DNA of 64,000 bases from Gordonibacter urolithinfaciens (GTDB lineage Bacteria > Actinomycetota > Coriobacteriia > Coriobacteriales > Eggerthellaceae): the NCBI RefSeq assembly GCF_900199375.1, contig NZ_LT900217.1, forward strand, positions 1,116,001 through 1,180,000, read 5' to 3'. Of this stretch, positions 8,811 to 16,447 are shown piece by piece; position 1 is the first letter of the stretch, and each line of letters starts with the position of its first letter. Position numbers and translations under genes: made by a program. The notes beneath the pieces are model-generated. The model made no database searches. It was not told where the DNA came from and worked only from the letters and a program-made list of their open reading frames with translations.

Positions 8811-8944
8811 AATCACCGCGGTGAAGCTCGCAAGGAGCGTTTGCCCATCCTTGCCTTTCCCGACCAGGGGAAACGCTCTTGCGAAAGCCGCGAGTGCACG
8901 CGCGGGAGCACTGAAACCCGCCAAAACGCTTCACAGCGGTGATT
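8811..8944. repeat. Nested inverted-repeat element
   Basis: Outer arms AATCACCGCGGTGAAG (8811-8826) and CTTCACAGCGGTGATT (8929-8944) match at 15 of 16 positions. Inside lies a second imperfect pair, at 8829-8846 and 8867-8883 (core AAACGCTC-TTGCG against its complement). It sits in the 490-base gap ahead of the MFS gene. It could be a structured leader RNA, a degenerate mobile repeat or a protein-binding array. Confidence 0.55.
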
Positions 8945-9209
8945 ACTGTGACTCGGAGAGGGGCTTTCGACGAAGGGCCGTCCTCGGCGATCGTCATCGG
9001 GGGAGCGGGCGTCATCCCACGGGCGAAGATGGCGAAGCCGCACGGGATCTTTCGATTCGCTAACGACAGCCTCAAGGTGTTCCCCGTAGGCGAGTCTTCG
9101 TTCGCTCGCAAGCGCGGACCTCCCTCATAATTCCACCACAGCTCGCTTGACCCCGACGCAACGTCGTAGTTTTTACTTCCTTTCTGACGGAAACGGAAAG
9201 GAACCTCCC

Positions 9210-10496
9210 ATGCACACGAACCCGCACCCGACCCGCATCGCGCCGCGCTTTTTGGCATCGAACGCGCTCTCGCTCCTCGGCAACTCCATCGCCGCGGTGG
9301 CGCTGCCGCTCATCCTGCTGGCCACCACCGGCGACGCGCTGGCCGCCGGCGCGCTCGCGCTCATCTGCGCCGTGCCGCAGATGGTCATCGGTATCGTGGG
9401 CGGCGCGGCCCTCGATCGCTTCAACCGTCGCGACATCTCCATCCTGTCCGACCTCGTCTCTGCGGCGAGCGTCGCGCTCATCCCCGTGGTCGATATGCTG
9501 TGGGGCCTCAACTTCGGCTGGTTCGTGGCGCTCGGCCTGCTGGGAGCCATCGGCGACATCCCCGGCATGACGGCGCGCGACGCCCTGCTGCCCGCCGTGG
9601 TGGCCCGCGACAAGGCCGACCTGCAGCGTTTCATGGGCCTCACCCAGTCGCTCGACTCGCTCACCACCATCGTGGGGCCGGCCGTCGCGGCGTTCCTCAT
9701 CGGCACGGTGGGCGGCGTGACGTCGCTGTGGTTCACGGCCGCACTGTCGTTCGCAGCCGCCGTCGTCACCTGCACGGTGCCGCGCTCGGTGGGCGCGGAG
9801 GGCCTGCGTCGGGACGGAGGTGCGTCGGAGGGCCGCAGCGCCGTGGCGTCCGCGCTCGACGCCCTGCGCACCGGCGCGCGCGTGCTCTTCCGCACCGACG
9901 GCGTGCTCACGGCCTCCACGCTGCTCTCCTTCGGCATCATCATGGTGATGGGATCGTTCCAGGGGCTCGTGCTGCCGGTGCACTTCACCGAGCTCGGCCG
10001 GCCGGAGCTTCTGGGCTACGTGCTGTCGGCCATGTCGCTGGGCCTCTTGGCCAGCTCGCTCGGCTACGCCGCCCTCGCGCCGCGCCTCGCGCGCCGCACG
10101 TGGTACCTGCTCTCGCTCGCGGGCATGGCGGCCGGCGTGGCGGTGCTCGGCACGCTGCCCGACTTCCCCGTCATGCTGCTCGGCGCGGTGCTCCTGGGCG
10201 TGAGCGCCGGGCCCGCCTCGGCGCTCCTCGGGTTCTTCATGCTCGACCGCATCCCCGAGCAGGACCGCGGCAGCGCGCTCGGCACGCAGAACTCGCTCGT
10301 GATGGTAGCGGCGCCCATGGCCGTGTTCGCCACCTCGGCAGCTGTGACGGCCTTCGGCGAGGCGCCGGCCGCTTACGGCCTGGTGGCGTGCTGGTTCGTC
10401 ATCACCGTGCTCGCCGTGGGCGCGAAGGGCATGCGGCGCCTCGACGAGGCGTCCCCTTCCGCAGCCGAGGCAGAGGCGCCCAGCGCGCAAGCCTGA
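9210..10496 (+). CDS. MFS transporter
   Basis: This 428-residue transporter has about 12 hydrophobic segments and belongs to the enterobactin-exporter-like MFS group. An early segment, 'LASNALSLLGNSIAAVALPL', is followed by the loop GGAALDRFNRRD, which matches the conserved TM2-TM3 motif of that group. I start at the ATG at 9210 behind GGAAAGGAA; upstream in-frame codons have no ribosome site. The likely role is drug or metabolite efflux, but the substrate cannot be read from the sequence. Its long leader (8732-9209) holds a nested inverted repeat and an otherwise empty stretch. Confidence 0.88.
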   Translation: MHTNPHPTRIAPRFLASNALSLLGNSIAAVALPLILLATTGDALAAGALALICAVPQMVIGIVGGAALDRFNRRDISILSDLVSAASVALIPVVDMLWGLNFGWFVALGLLGAIGDIPGMTARDALLPAVVARDKADLQRFMGLTQSLDSLTTIVGPAVAAFLIGTVGGVTSLWFTAALSFAAAVVTCTVPRSVGAEGLRRDGGASEGRSAVASALDALRTGARVLFRTDGVLTASTLLSFGIIMVMGSFQGLVLPVHFTELGRPELLGYVLSAMSLGLLASSLGYAALAPRLARRTWYLLSLAGMAAGVAVLGTLPDFPVMLLGAVLLGVSAGPASALLGFFMLDRIPEQDRGSALGTQNSLVMVAAPMAVFATSAAVTAFGEAPAAYGLVACWFVITVLAVGAKGMRRLDEASPSAAEAEAPSAQA

Positions 10497-10548
10497 CCCG
10501 CGCACCGAGCATTTCGCGGCGGTGGCGCGCGCGTCGCGCCTTCGCAAC

Positions 10549-10587
10549 GCCCAGCCGACGTCCGGAACGGACCGGCTGGGCGCTTTT
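10549..10587 (+). terminator. Rho-independent terminator
   Basis: The stem GCCCAGCCG / CGGCTGGGC with an inner GTCCG/CGGAC pair is followed by GCTTTT, downstream of the MFS gene. Confidence 0.85.
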
Positions 10588-10667
10588 ATGATGCGAGGGC
10601 AAACGTCCGGACGCCGGGCAGGCCGCGGCATGCGGCTCCCGCCGCCCTGATCGAAAGGAGCACCACT

Positions 10668-11999
10668 ATGTCCCAAACCGCTTTGGTAACCGGCGCGACG
10701 AGCGGCATCGGCGAATCCCTGTGCCTGCTGTTCGCCAGCGACGGATACGATCTCGTAACCGTAGCCCGCGACGAGGAGGCTCTCGAGAAGCAGGCCGAGG
10801 AGCTGCGCATCCTCGGCGTCGACGTGCTGCCCGTAGCCTGCGACCTGTCCGACCCGGATTCCGCGCGCACCATCTTCAAGCGCGTATGCAAGGCGGGCAA
10901 GGATATCGACATCCTTGTGAACGACGCGGGGTACAGCCCCGCCGGCCAGTTCTCGGACCTGCCAGTCGCGGACATCCGCGCCATGATCCAGGTGAGCGTC
11001 ACGAGCCTGGCCGAGCTCACGCGCGTGTTCCTGCAGCCCATGCTCGAACGCGGCCACGGCCGCATCCTCAACATGAGCTCCATGATGGCGAAGACCCCCT
11101 GCCCCTACAACGCGCTCTACGGCGCCGCCAAGGTGTTCGTGCTGTCGTTCTCCACCGCGCTCGCCCGCGAGCTGCGTGGCACGGGCGTGAGCGTGACCAC
11201 CGCCTGCCCCGGCGCCACGCGCACGAACTTCGCGAAGAACGCCGGGATCCAGAACGCGCCCGCTTGGAAGTACTTCTCCATGGACGCCGACGAGACGGCC
11301 ATCCGCGTGTACCGTGCGCTCATGCGCGGCGAGCTGTGCGCCGTGACCGGCTGGTACAACAAGGTGGGGGCCGTCTCCGTGCGCTTCATGCCCATGGGCG
11401 TGCAGCTCTCCGCCGGCGAATGGCTCATGGGCAAGCGGAAGCACCCGCTTGACCACGAGGGAACCGAGGCTTCCGGCACACGCAACGGCAAGGGCAAGGA
11501 GCAGGGCGAAGGCAAGGACGGCCGCGATGGAAGCGACGGCAAGAAGAAGGCGGAGCAGCGGGAAGGCGGCGCATCCGGAAAGGGCGGCAAGCGCTACGAG
11601 CGCAAGCACCCGCTCGGACGCGACGGCAAGCGCGGCTTCTACCGCGGCGGCGATTCCGGAACCGACCACGAGCCCGAGCCATGGCCCGAGACGGCGCGCC
11701 CGCAGGATCCCTGCGGAGGAGGCCGCGGCTGGCGCGCGGCCACGCTCGGGTGCGCGATGTTCCGCCAGCACGGCTCGTCCGCAGCCCACGGAGCATCGGA
11801 TGGGCGGCGCGAGCAAAACGGGCAGGGAGCGCAAGCGCGCCAAGGCCGCCAAGAGGCTCAGCAGGCGCAGGACCCGCAGCGCGGGCAGGCGCGCGGCAAG
11901 GGCTTCCATCCCGCCTCCGGACACCACCACGGCCCCACCCGCGACGGGCTGCCCGCGAGCCTCGGCCGCTTCGCCTGGCACGGCCCCTTCGCCAAGTAG
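10668..11999 (+). CDS. Short-chain dehydrogenase with charged C-terminal extension
   Basis: Residues 1-260 form a classical SDR: NAD(P)-binding TGATSGIG (8-15), NDAG (85-88, where NNAG is usual), Ser138, Tyr151 and Lys155. The remaining 180 residues are not part of the fold. They are rich in Gly, Lys, Arg, Gln and Asp, and the motif 'RKHPL' occurs twice (near 263 and 312). A good AAAGGAG precedes the ATG at 10668. The tail is open in more than one frame, so a frameshift that replaced a shorter natural end cannot be excluded. The substrate of the oxidoreductase is unknown. Confidence 0.85.
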   Translation: MSQTALVTGATSGIGESLCLLFASDGYDLVTVARDEEALEKQAEELRILGVDVLPVACDLSDPDSARTIFKRVCKAGKDIDILVNDAGYSPAGQFSDLPVADIRAMIQVSVTSLAELTRVFLQPMLERGHGRILNMSSMMAKTPCPYNALYGAAKVFVLSFSTALARELRGTGVSVTTACPGATRTNFAKNAGIQNAPAWKYFSMDADETAIRVYRALMRGELCAVTGWYNKVGAVSVRFMPMGVQLSAGEWLMGKRKHPLDHEGTEASGTRNGKGKEQGEGKDGRDGSDGKKKAEQREGGASGKGGKRYERKHPLGRDGKRGFYRGGDSGTDHEPEPWPETARPQDPCGGGRGWRAATLGCAMFRQHGSSAAHGASDGRREQNGQGAQARQGRQEAQQAQDPQRGQARGKGFHPASGHHHGPTRDGLPASLGRFAWHGPFAK

Positions 12000-12027
12000 A
12001 CGCATCTGACCTGCACGTTCAAGAACA

Positions 12028-12064
12028 TCTGCCCTCCTCATACCGATGGTATGAGGAGGGCAGA
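12028..12064 (+). terminator. Strong hairpin terminator
   Basis: A perfect 17-bp stem (TCTGCCCTCCTCATACC and its complement) with loop GAT lies 28 bases after the SDR stop. It separates that gene from the molybdoenzyme cluster. Confidence 0.8.
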
Positions 12065-12232
12065 CATACATAAATCACCTCTCGAAACCCCTCTTTACGC
12101 CCCGCACCCGATTTTCCGCCACGCGCCGCTGTGGGATGGTGTGCCCGAAGGCTTCGGCCTGGCGCATCCCGCCTCGGGCGGACGCCGAGCCCGAAGCCGC
12201 AGGCATGGGGAGACGGAAGGAGAGGGAGTGTG

Positions 12233-14485
12233 ATGGCAGAGAAAAAAGACTACACCACCGTCGAGCACAAGAAGCCTTATCGCTACGAAGAAGACGGGCT
12301 CCACGTGACCAGGGGGTGCGGCTGGTCGGCACCGGGATGCCACCTGGGGTGCGGGGTCCTGCTGTACACCGATGACGACGGCAAGCTCGTCAAAGTGGAG
12401 GGAGATCCGGAGAACCCCTTCAACCAGGGACGCCTGTGCGTCCGCTGTCTCGACCTGCCCGAGGTCGTCTATTCCCCGGACCGCATCCTGCATCCCCTGA
12501 AGCGCGACCCCGAGAATCGCGGCAAGAACCAGTGGGAGCAAATAGGCTGGGACGAGGCGCTCGACGAGATCGCCGGGAAGATCCTTGCCGCCAAGGAGGA
12601 ATACGGCCCGGAATCCGTGGCGTTCTACTCCGGCACCGGCCGTGACATCGGGCAGTACATCACGCGTTTGTGCTGGGGGTTCAACAGCCCCAACTTCGTG
12701 TTCATGATGTCGGGGCAGTCGTGCTATTCGCCCCGCGTCGCCGGCTGCTTCTCCACCTCGGGGTCGTTTTGGGTCGGCGACTACGCGCAGCAGTTCCCCG
12801 ACCGCTACGACAACCCGCAGTGGGAGCGTCCCGACCTCATCGTCATATGGGGCAACAATCCCGTCGTCTCGAATTCCGACGGCCTGTACGGGCACTGGGT
12901 CGTGGACTGCATGAAGCGGGGCACGAAGGCCATCGTCGTCGATCCTCGCCTCACCTGGCTCGCCGCGCGGGCCGAGCTCTTCCTGCAGATCCGTCCCGGC
13001 ACCGACGGCGCGCTGGCCCTCGGCATGGTGAACTACCTTGTGGAGAACAACCTGTACGACCGCGAGTTCGTGGACCTGTGGTGCTACGGCTTCGAGGAGC
13101 TGGCGGAACGCGCGCGGGACTACCCGCTTGACGAGGTCGCCGAGATCACGGAGATCCCGGCAGAGGAGATAGCCGCCGCAGCCCGTCGCATCGGAGCGGC
13201 CGAGCGGGCCATCCTCCAGTGGGGCGTGGCCATCGACCAGATCAAGGAAACCATCCCCACGGCGCAGGCCGTGCTCTCCCTGTTCGAGATTACCGGCAAC
13301 ATCGGCAAGCCCGGCACGATGCAGCAGCCTGCGAGCATCCTCAACTACGCCGCCGGCTGGGGCTCCGAGTTCCTCACGCCGGAGCAGGAGGCGAAGCGCA
13401 TCGGACAGGAGGCCCACCCGCTCATCAAGATGGGCTTCCAGGAATGCGTGACCGACGACTACATCAGGTGCCTGGAAACGGGCGAACCCTATCCCATCAA
13501 GGTCGCCTGGATGCAGACCACCAACCCGCTGGCCTGCACCGGCGTCGATGCGAAGCGCACCCTCGCCGCGCATATGAACATCGACACCATCGTGTGCGTC
13601 GACCTGTTCATGACGCCGACGGCCATGGCGCTGGCCGACTACTTTCTGCCCGCCTGCACGTACGCGGAGCGCAACGGCCTGCGCATCGGCGATGGGGCGC
13701 AGCGCGCCGAGACCATCAACAAGGCCATAGAGCCCCTGGGCGAGTCGAGGTCCGACATGCAGATCACCCTGGACATCGGCAAGCGCATCTCGCCTGAAGC
13801 CTGGCCATGGGAAACCGTGGAGGATATGTACTCCGATATCCTGGAGGAGACGGGGCATTCCTTCGAGGAGATGCAGGAGCTGGCACCCGGCTACCCGCCG
13901 TTCGACTACCGCATGCACGAGAAGGGCCTGCTGCGCACCGACGGCAACCCCGGTTTCCAGACCGCAACCGGGCGCATCGAGCTGTGGAGCACCCTGTACA
14001 ACTCCCTGGGCCTCGACCCGCTCCCCTCGTACGAGGAGCCCGTTCCCAGCCCCCGGTCGACACCGGAGCTCGCCGAGGAATACCCGCTCGTGCTCACCAC
14101 GGGCGCCCGCGTTTGGAGCATGTTCCACTCGGAGCACCGCCAGATACCGCGCCTGCGCGCCCTTCATCCCGAGCCGCTCGTGTACGTCAACCCGAACACG
14201 GCTGCGCGGCACGGCGTGAAAGACGGGGACTGGGTGTGGCTGGAGAACCAGCACGGACGCTGCAAGCGCCAGGTCTGCGAGACCCCCATCGTGAACGAGC
14301 GCACCGTGAGCACCGACCACGCCTGGTGGCGCCCGGAGGCGCCCTGCGAGCTGGACGAGGGGCTCTACGACCTGTGGGACCTCACCGTGGAGAACCTCCT
14401 GCCCTACGACTGCGGCACCTCCGGCTTCGGCGCGAACTACAAGAACACCATCTGCAAGATGTATCCGGCAGGGGAAGGAGAATAG
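12233..14485 (+). CDS. Molybdopterin oxidoreductase, DMSO reductase superfamily
   Basis: This 750-residue catalytic subunit carries an N-terminal iron-sulphur ligand set, Cys29, Cys36, Cys40 and Cys69/72 ('CGWSAPGCHLGCGV' and 'CVRC'). It then has the usual Mo-bis-MGD domains ('IVIWGNNPVVSNSDG', 'WMQTTNPLAC', 'FLPACTYAERNG') and the C-terminal cap with 'LTTGARVWSMFHSEHRQ'. No Tat signal is visible, so it should act in the cytoplasm. I start at the ATG at 12233, as the longer frame lacks a ribosome site. A ferredoxin subunit, an MFS transporter and a membrane LuxR regulator follow. That set resembles Eggerthella/Gordonibacter catechol-dehydroxylase loci, but the substrate is inference only. Confidence 0.88.
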   Translation: MAEKKDYTTVEHKKPYRYEEDGLHVTRGCGWSAPGCHLGCGVLLYTDDDGKLVKVEGDPENPFNQGRLCVRCLDLPEVVYSPDRILHPLKRDPENRGKNQWEQIGWDEALDEIAGKILAAKEEYGPESVAFYSGTGRDIGQYITRLCWGFNSPNFVFMMSGQSCYSPRVAGCFSTSGSFWVGDYAQQFPDRYDNPQWERPDLIVIWGNNPVVSNSDGLYGHWVVDCMKRGTKAIVVDPRLTWLAARAELFLQIRPGTDGALALGMVNYLVENNLYDREFVDLWCYGFEELAERARDYPLDEVAEITEIPAEEIAAAARRIGAAERAILQWGVAIDQIKETIPTAQAVLSLFEITGNIGKPGTMQQPASILNYAAGWGSEFLTPEQEAKRIGQEAHPLIKMGFQECVTDDYIRCLETGEPYPIKVAWMQTTNPLACTGVDAKRTLAAHMNIDTIVCVDLFMTPTAMALADYFLPACTYAERNGLRIGDGAQRAETINKAIEPLGESRSDMQITLDIGKRISPEAWPWETVEDMYSDILEETGHSFEEMQELAPGYPPFDYRMHEKGLLRTDGNPGFQTATGRIELWSTLYNSLGLDPLPSYEEPVPSPRSTPELAEEYPLVLTTGARVWSMFHSEHRQIPRLRALHPEPLVYVNPNTAARHGVKDGDWVWLENQHGRCKRQVCETPIVNERTVSTDHAWWRPEAPCELDEGLYDLWDLTVENLLPYDCGTSGFGANYKNTICKMYPAGEGE

Positions 14486-14488
14486 GCA

Positions 14489-14833
14489 ATGGGAGCAAAA
14501 GGATTGCTCGTCGATTACGAGTGGTGCTCGGGCTGCCACACCTGCGAGGTGGCCTGCCAGCTTGAGCATGGCTACCCGAGCGACCAGTGGGGCATCAAGG
14601 TGCACGAGGTGGGCCCGTGGGAATACGCCCCGAAGACGTGGCAGTACAGCTATCTGCCCGCGCCCACCGACCAGTGCGACCTGTGCGCCGGCCGCGTTGC
14701 GAAGGGGCATGAGCCCACCTGCGTGAAGCATTGCCAGGCGCAGGTTCTGAAGTACGGGGACCTCGAGGACTTGGCAAAGGAGCTTGCCCGCAAGCCGAAG
14801 CAGACCCTGTTCTCCTGCGAGGCGGAGAACTAA
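14489..14833 (+). CDS. 4Fe-4S ferredoxin-type electron-transfer subunit
   Basis: This 114-residue protein has two visible cysteine clusters. The first is Cys13, 16, 19 and 23 ('CSGCHTCEVAC'); the second is 'CDLCAGRVAKGHEPTCVKHC'. That is a shortened DmsB/NrfC-like subunit that passes electrons to the molybdoenzyme. It starts three bases after the stop of that gene, which argues for co-translation and complex formation. No signal peptide or membrane segment is present, so both partners should be cytoplasmic and receive electrons from a soluble donor or an unlinked membrane protein. Confidence 0.9.
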   Translation: MGAKGLLVDYEWCSGCHTCEVACQLEHGYPSDQWGIKVHEVGPWEYAPKTWQYSYLPAPTDQCDLCAGRVAKGHEPTCVKHCQAQVLKYGDLEDLAKELARKPKQTLFSCEAEN

Positions 14834-14846
14834 ACCAACGATGCTC

Positions 14847-14892
14847 GTGCCGGCGCCCGACACGAGGGGAAACGACCGCGAGGCGCCGGCAC
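14847..14892 (+). other. Intercistronic stem-loop
   Basis: A perfect 11-bp pair (GTGCCGGCGCC / GGCGCCGGCAC) with a 24-base loop lies between the ferredoxin and MFS genes. There is no T-run. It may lower read-through or protect the upstream message, giving less transporter than enzyme. Confidence 0.5.
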
Positions 14893-14911
14893 CATCAAGA
14901 AAGGGGACACA

Positions 14912-16141
14912 ATGAGTAAGAAAAACCGGGCATGGATTCCCGTATGGGCCATCATCATAGCCAGCGTGCTCATCGCGTTCGAGTACGGCAAGGTGCCGCC
15001 CGCCGCACCCAACATGATGGAGGTGCTCGGCATCTCCTACACCACCCAGGGCCTCATGATGACGATGTTCTCCATCGCGGCCGTGGTCATGGCGCTGTTC
15101 GGCGGCGCGCTCATGGACCGCTTCGGCGCGCGCAAGGTGGTGAGCATCGCCCTGCTCGTCTCCATCGTGGGCAACGTCGCAGGCCTGTTCTGGACCAGCG
15201 ACTTGGGAATTCTCGTAACCCGTGCGCTCGAGGGCTGCGGGTACGGAGCGGCCATGACCGCCGGACCGGGCATCATCGCCATGTGGTACGAGCCGAAGAA
15301 GCGCGGCCTCGCCAACGGCGTGTGGGGCGCGAACGTCGGCTTCGCCATGATGATCGTAACGCTTTCCGCCACCCCCATCATGGAGAACGGCAACTGGACC
15401 GGCATGTGGGTGTTCGGCCTCATCGGCGCCGTGCTGGCATTCCTGCTGGTGGTCGTATGCGTGAAGGCCCCCGCCGAATCCGAGCGCAAGGATCTGGAGG
15501 AGTCTGCCGGCGTCAAGGAAGATCCCGAGAAGCACGGGGTCCTGTGGGGCTACCTTGCACCGCTGTCCCTCCTAAGCGCCGTCATGTTCTTCCTCGTCGG
15601 CGGTTCGACCGACGCGTTCAACTCCTTCACCATCCCGTTCCTGAGCGTCGAGAACGGCTGGACCGAGGGCGCGGCGAACCTGTGCGCGACCATCGCGGCC
15701 GCCGGCATGCTGGTCGGCGGCACGGCCATGGGCCTGGTCCTCGCACGGACGAAGGACAAGGGCCTGCTGCTGTTCGTTGACATGCTAGTGTGCGCAATCG
15801 GCCTCTTCCTGTGGTTCAACCTGGACATCGGCGTGGTGGGAACGTACGTCATCGCCTTCGTCCTCGGGTGCTTCCTCGGGGCGGCCCCGACCGTCTTCTT
15901 CGCAATGGCCCCCGAAGTCGCGCGCTCGCCGAAGACGGTGGGCGCCGCAACCGCCGTCGTGGTGCTTGGACAGAACGGCGGCACGCTGGCGGTACCCGCG
16001 ATCGTCGGCATGATCCTCGACAGCGCCGGCTACGGAGCGGCGGCTATGACCATGGGCGCGCTGTCCCTTGCGGCATGCGCGATCTGCCTTCTCGTGTTCC
16101 GCCGCATCTACAATAAGAGCATCCGCAGCACGCGCGAATAG
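14912..16141 (+). CDS. MFS transporter of the molybdoenzyme locus
   Basis: This 409-residue protein has about 12 hydrophobic segments. The MFS signature between TM2 and TM3 is clear (GGALMDRFGARKVV), and a related GLVLARTKDKG sits between the two halves. A central hydrophilic loop at about 185-210 is rich in Lys and Glu. The ribosome site GAAAGGGG precedes the ATG. Position in the operon suggests that it imports the substrate or exports the product of the molybdoenzyme; the sequence does not say which. Confidence 0.88.
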   Translation: MSKKNRAWIPVWAIIIASVLIAFEYGKVPPAAPNMMEVLGISYTTQGLMMTMFSIAAVVMALFGGALMDRFGARKVVSIALLVSIVGNVAGLFWTSDLGILVTRALEGCGYGAAMTAGPGIIAMWYEPKKRGLANGVWGANVGFAMMIVTLSATPIMENGNWTGMWVFGLIGAVLAFLLVVVCVKAPAESERKDLEESAGVKEDPEKHGVLWGYLAPLSLLSAVMFFLVGGSTDAFNSFTIPFLSVENGWTEGAANLCATIAAAGMLVGGTAMGLVLARTKDKGLLLFVDMLVCAIGLFLWFNLDIGVVGTYVIAFVLGCFLGAAPTVFFAMAPEVARSPKTVGAATAVVVLGQNGGTLAVPAIVGMILDSAGYGAAAMTMGALSLAACAICLLVFRRIYNKSIRSTRE

Positions 16142-16168
16142 CGACAGGCCGCATACGCACGTTAAAAC

Positions 16169-16198
16169 GGTGGGCGTCGGTTTCGGCCGGCGCCCACC
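16169..16198 (+). terminator. Hairpin after the transporter gene
   Basis: The stem GGTGGGCGTCGG / CCGGCGCCCACC (one G-T pair) with a short loop lies 27 bases past the MFS stop. No T-run follows, so it may only attenuate. Confidence 0.5.
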
Positions 16199-16224
16199 TC
16201 GAGGATTCGAGATGGGGTACCGTT

Positions 16225-16425
16225 GTGAGGGAACATTGCTTTCCGTGCCGTAACTGCGGGAAATGCCATCCCCCTTACCGCCAGGGGTTGTGCCCTGTTT
16301 GCCTGGGCATGAGCAGGAGCGGTGCGAAGACCTGCGAAATCTGCGGCTTCGTATTCCCCGAACCGCCGGGAGTGAAAGGAGGCTTGGGCAGCCTTCGCCG
16401 CACTGCGCAGCATGACGAGGTTTAG
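16225..16425 (+). CDS. Small cysteine-rich zinc-ribbon ORF
   Basis: This 66-residue ORF starts with GTG. It has four Cys pairs in the first 45 residues ('CRNCGKC', 'CPVC' and 'CEICGF'), a double zinc-ribbon-like arrangement. Its 3' end overlaps the longest reading of the LuxR gene by 14 bases, and the LuxR TTG start lies 23 bases past its stop. I do not recognise a family. The even spacing of cysteines argues that it is expressed rather than chance, but there is no strong ribosome site. Confidence 0.5.
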   Translation: MREHCFPCRNCGKCHPPYRQGLCPVCLGMSRSGAKTCEICGFVFPEPPGVKGGLGSLRRTAQHDEV

Positions 16426-16447
16426 CCGAGACCACAGGAGAAGACCG

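Noticed and set aside
9072-12071. 999-codon open frame on the minus strand
   Set aside because: It lies opposite the MFS and SDR genes, is rich in Ala, Arg, Gly and His, and has no family motif or ribosome site. It is a GC-skewed shadow frame.
12095-15535. 1146-codon open frame on the minus strand
   Set aside because: It is antisense to the molybdoenzyme, ferredoxin and transporter genes, which all carry clear motifs. The composition is that of a shadow frame.
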